DNA from: Modestobacter sp.
GTDB lineage: Bacteria; Actinomycetota; Actinomycetes; Mycobacteriales; Geodermatophilaceae
Assembly (NCBI GenBank): GCA_025965635.1
Contig: JAOPWO010000491.1
Coordinates: forward strand, 1-6,772
Length of the DNA stretch: 6,772 nt
Direction: 5' to 3'
The notes beneath the pieces were generated by a model. The model was given only the letters and a program-made list of their open reading frames with translations, ran no database searches and had not been told where the DNA came from. The position numbers and the translations under genes were made by a program. This document shows positions 5,288-6,772 of this stretch, piece by piece; the stretch's first letter is position 1; the number at the start of each line of letters is the position of its first letter.

Positions 5288-6478
5288 ATGGGCTTCGACT
5301 CGCTGTGGGCCGACCTGGAGCCCATCGGCCGGGACCGGCGGACCGGCGGGTACCGCCGGTTCGCCTGGACCGCGGAAGACGACACGCTGCGCAGCTGGTT
5401 CGCCGGCGAGGCCCGGTCCCGCGGGCTGGACCTGACCGAGGACCGGGCCGGCAACCAGTGGGCGTGGTGGGGCGACCCGGATGCCGCAGTCGTCGCCGGA
5501 CGGCCGGGGGTGGCGATCGGGTCCCATCTGGACTCGGTGCCCGACGGAGGGGCCTTCGACGGGCCGCTGGGCGTGGTGTCGGCCTTCGCTGCGGTCGACC
5601 TGCTGCGGGACCGCGGGGTCTCCCCCGACCGCCCGGTGGGCATCGTCAACTTCGGCGACGAGGAGGGTGCCCGCTTCGGGATCGCCTGCGCCGGGTCCCG
5701 GATCATCACCGGCGCCCTGGACCCCGACCGGGCACGTGGCCTCACCGACGGGGACGGGATCACCCTGGCCGAGAGCCTCACCCGGGCGGGCCGCGACCCG
5801 GCGGCCCTCGGCGCGGACCCCGAGACGCTCCGGCGGGTCGGCGTCTTCGTCGAACTGCACGTGGAGCAGGGCCGGGCGCTCGCCGAGCTGGACCGTCCCC
5901 TGGCGGTCGGCTCCTCGATCTGGCCCCATGGCCGGTGGCGCCTGGACCTGGCCGGGGAGGCCAACCACGCGGGCACCACGCGGCTGGCCGACCGCCGTGA
6001 CCCGATGCTCGACCTCGCCACGGCGATCCTCACCGCGCGTGCGGTCGCGGAGGCCCGCCGTTGCGTCGCCACCATCGGCAAGGTCCGCGTCGCGCCGAAC
6101 GGCGTGAACGCGATCCCCTCGTCGGTGACCGCCTGGCTGGACAGCAGGGGGGCCAACGCCGACGACGTGCGTGCCGTCGCCGAGCAGGTCGCCGCCGGTG
6201 CCGGCACCACGGCGGTCGAGGAGTCCTTCACCGGGGACACCGCTTTCGACCGGCCGTTGCGGGAGCGCCTGGTCGCCCTGCTCGACAACGCCCCGGTGCT
6301 CGGGACCGGCGCCGGCCACGACGCCGGGATCCTGGCCACCGCAGGAGTCCCGTCGGCGATGCTGTTCGTCCGCAACCCGACCGGGGTCTCGCACTCCCCC
6401 GCCGAGTTCGCCGAGCGCGGCGACTGCCTCAGCGGTGTGGCCGCCCTGGCCGTGGCCGTCGAGGACCTGGCCCGATGA
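5288..6478 (+). CDS. M20-family amidohydrolase (allantoate amidohydrolase / carbamoylase type), candidate N-formylglutamate deformylase
   Basis: This 396-residue zinc hydrolase belongs to the M20 peptidase branch of allantoate amidohydrolases, N-carbamoyl-amino-acid hydrolases and ureidoglycolate-type enzymes. Metal-ligand motifs are intact: H80 in GSHLDSVP, D91 in FDGPLGV, E125/E126 in NFGDEEGARFG, H191 in VELHVEQG and H369 in GVSHSPAEF. The dimerisation/lid domain contains GEANHAGTTRLADRRDPM (223-240; H227), and PNGVNAIP plus R287 (in LDSRGAN) supply the usual carboxylate-binding positions. GAGHDAGILA (341-350) is also typical. The start is ATG 5288 with AGGAGGG (5273-5279) eight bases upstream; an in-frame GTG at 5252 lies inside hutU. 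The gene sits between hutU and hutF and overlaps hutF by four bases. Its place suggests it hydrolyses N-formyl-L-glutamate, the HutF product, to glutamate and formate in place of HutG. That role is inference; the family assignment is firm. No allantoin genes are visible. Confidence 0.9.
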   Translation: MGFDSLWADLEPIGRDRRTGGYRRFAWTAEDDTLRSWFAGEARSRGLDLTEDRAGNQWAWWGDPDAAVVAGRPGVAIGSHLDSVPDGGAFDGPLGVVSAFAAVDLLRDRGVSPDRPVGIVNFGDEEGARFGIACAGSRIITGALDPDRARGLTDGDGITLAESLTRAGRDPAALGADPETLRRVGVFVELHVEQGRALAELDRPLAVGSSIWPHGRWRLDLAGEANHAGTTRLADRRDPMLDLATAILTARAVAEARRCVATIGKVRVAPNGVNAIPSSVTAWLDSRGANADDVRAVAEQVAAGAGTTAVEESFTGDTAFDRPLRERLVALLDNAPVLGTGAGHDAGILATAGVPSAMLFVRNPTGVSHSPAEFAERGDCLSGVAALAVAVEDLAR

Positions 6479-6772
6479 GCCGATCGGGCGTCTGGTTCGC
6501 CCGCTGGGCGCTCCTGCCCGGCGGTCCGGCCGCCGACGTGCGCCTCGAGGTGGCCGGCGGCCGCTTCGTGTCGGTGACCCCGGGCGCCACGCCGGGCGAG
6601 GCGACCCCGCTGCCGGGGATCGTCGTGCCGGGGATGGCCAATGCGCACAGCCATGCGTTCCACCGGGCGCTGCGGGGGCGCACGCACGACGCGGGGGGCA
6701 CGTTCTGGACCTGGCGCCGGCGGATGTACAGCGTGGCCGCTCAGCTGGACCCGGACAGCTACCTCGCCCTCG
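6475..6772 (+). CDS. hutF: Formimidoylglutamate deiminase, N-terminal part (cut by window end)
   Basis: Only the first 99 residues are in the window, with no stop. The start ATG overlaps the preceding stop as ATGA, and GAGGA (6461-6465) nine bases upstream can serve as ribosome binding site. The N-terminus (WFARWALLPGG, 7-17; DVRLEVAGGRFVSVTPG, 21-37) is the small beta-sandwich segment of the amidohydrolase superfamily. PGMANAHSHAFHRALRG (52-68) supplies the first two metal ligands, H58 and H60. FWTWRRRMY (77-85) is the block typical of HutF, also called N-formimino-L-glutamate iminohydrolase. The enzyme converts N-formimino-L-glutamate and water to N-formyl-L-glutamate and ammonia, the five-step branch of histidine degradation. 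A related guanine or chlorohydrolase-type deaminase would be the alternative, but hutU in the same operon makes HutF nearly certain. The full gene would be about 1.35 kb. Confidence 0.92.
   Translation, partial: MSRSGVWFARWALLPGGPAADVRLEVAGGRFVSVTPGATPGEATPLPGIVVPGMANAHSHAFHRALRGRTHDAGGTFWTWRRRMYSVAAQLDPDSYLAL

Noticed and set aside
5288..6478. Naming the M20 enzyme allC (allantoate amidohydrolase)
   Set aside because: Motifs place it in that broad family but do not fix the substrate. The histidine-degradation context and absence of ureide genes in view argue against the name.
4018..6687. Very long antisense open frame (889 codons) opposite hutU, the M20 gene and hutF
   Set aside because: It spans three well-recognised genes on the other strand, is rich in Arg/Ser/Pro/Ala low-complexity stretches and resembles no family. 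Such frames arise from G/C-biased third codon positions.

Overview
The window is very GC-rich, with G/C-ending codons, GTG starts and tightly packed genes. Together with the FadE25-type acyl-CoA dehydrogenase and the hutU / M20 amidohydrolase / hutF gene order, this points to a high-GC actinobacterium (Actinomycetota). The genus cannot be fixed from the sequence alone. All six genes supported here are ordinary chromosomal metabolic or regulatory genes. I see no mobile element, CRISPR array, tRNA or rRNA.

Left module (about 73-2640): a CaiB/BaiF-family (type III) CoA-transferase on the minus strand and a FadE25-like acyl-CoA dehydrogenase on the plus strand diverge from a 252-base intergenic region. 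That region holds a strong 8+8 bp palindrome, a second 13 bp palindrome and a plausible promoter. The pair looks like a small acyl-CoA activation and oxidation unit with an unknown substrate.

Right module (2668 to the right edge): an IclR-family regulator on the minus strand diverges from a plus-strand histidine-utilization (hut) operon. The operon consists of hutU (urocanate hydratase), an M20-family amidohydrolase resembling allantoate amidohydrolase / N-carbamoyl amino-acid hydrolase, and hutF (formimidoylglutamate deiminase, cut off by the window end). The three genes are almost certainly co-translated: there is a 4-base gap after hutU, then an ATGA overlap into hutF. In the middle of the iclR-hutU intergenic region lies a dyad, TCT-N8-AGA, that closely matches the HutR (IclR-type) operator I recall from Corynebacterium hut operons. 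The local IclR protein is therefore probably the hut regulator.

Pathway logic: HutU converts urocanate to imidazolone propionate. HutI, not in the window, would make N-formimino-L-glutamate. HutF deiminates this to N-formyl-L-glutamate, which must be hydrolysed to glutamate and formate. The classical enzyme for that last step, HutG, is absent from the visible part, and the M20 enzyme sits where HutG would be expected. It is the best candidate for a non-homologous N-formylglutamate amidohydrolase, and this is the most interesting functional hypothesis in the window. The acyl-CoA dehydrogenase and iclR are convergent with only 27 bases between them, which marks the boundary between the two modules. 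No gene-free stretch exceeds 300 bases.
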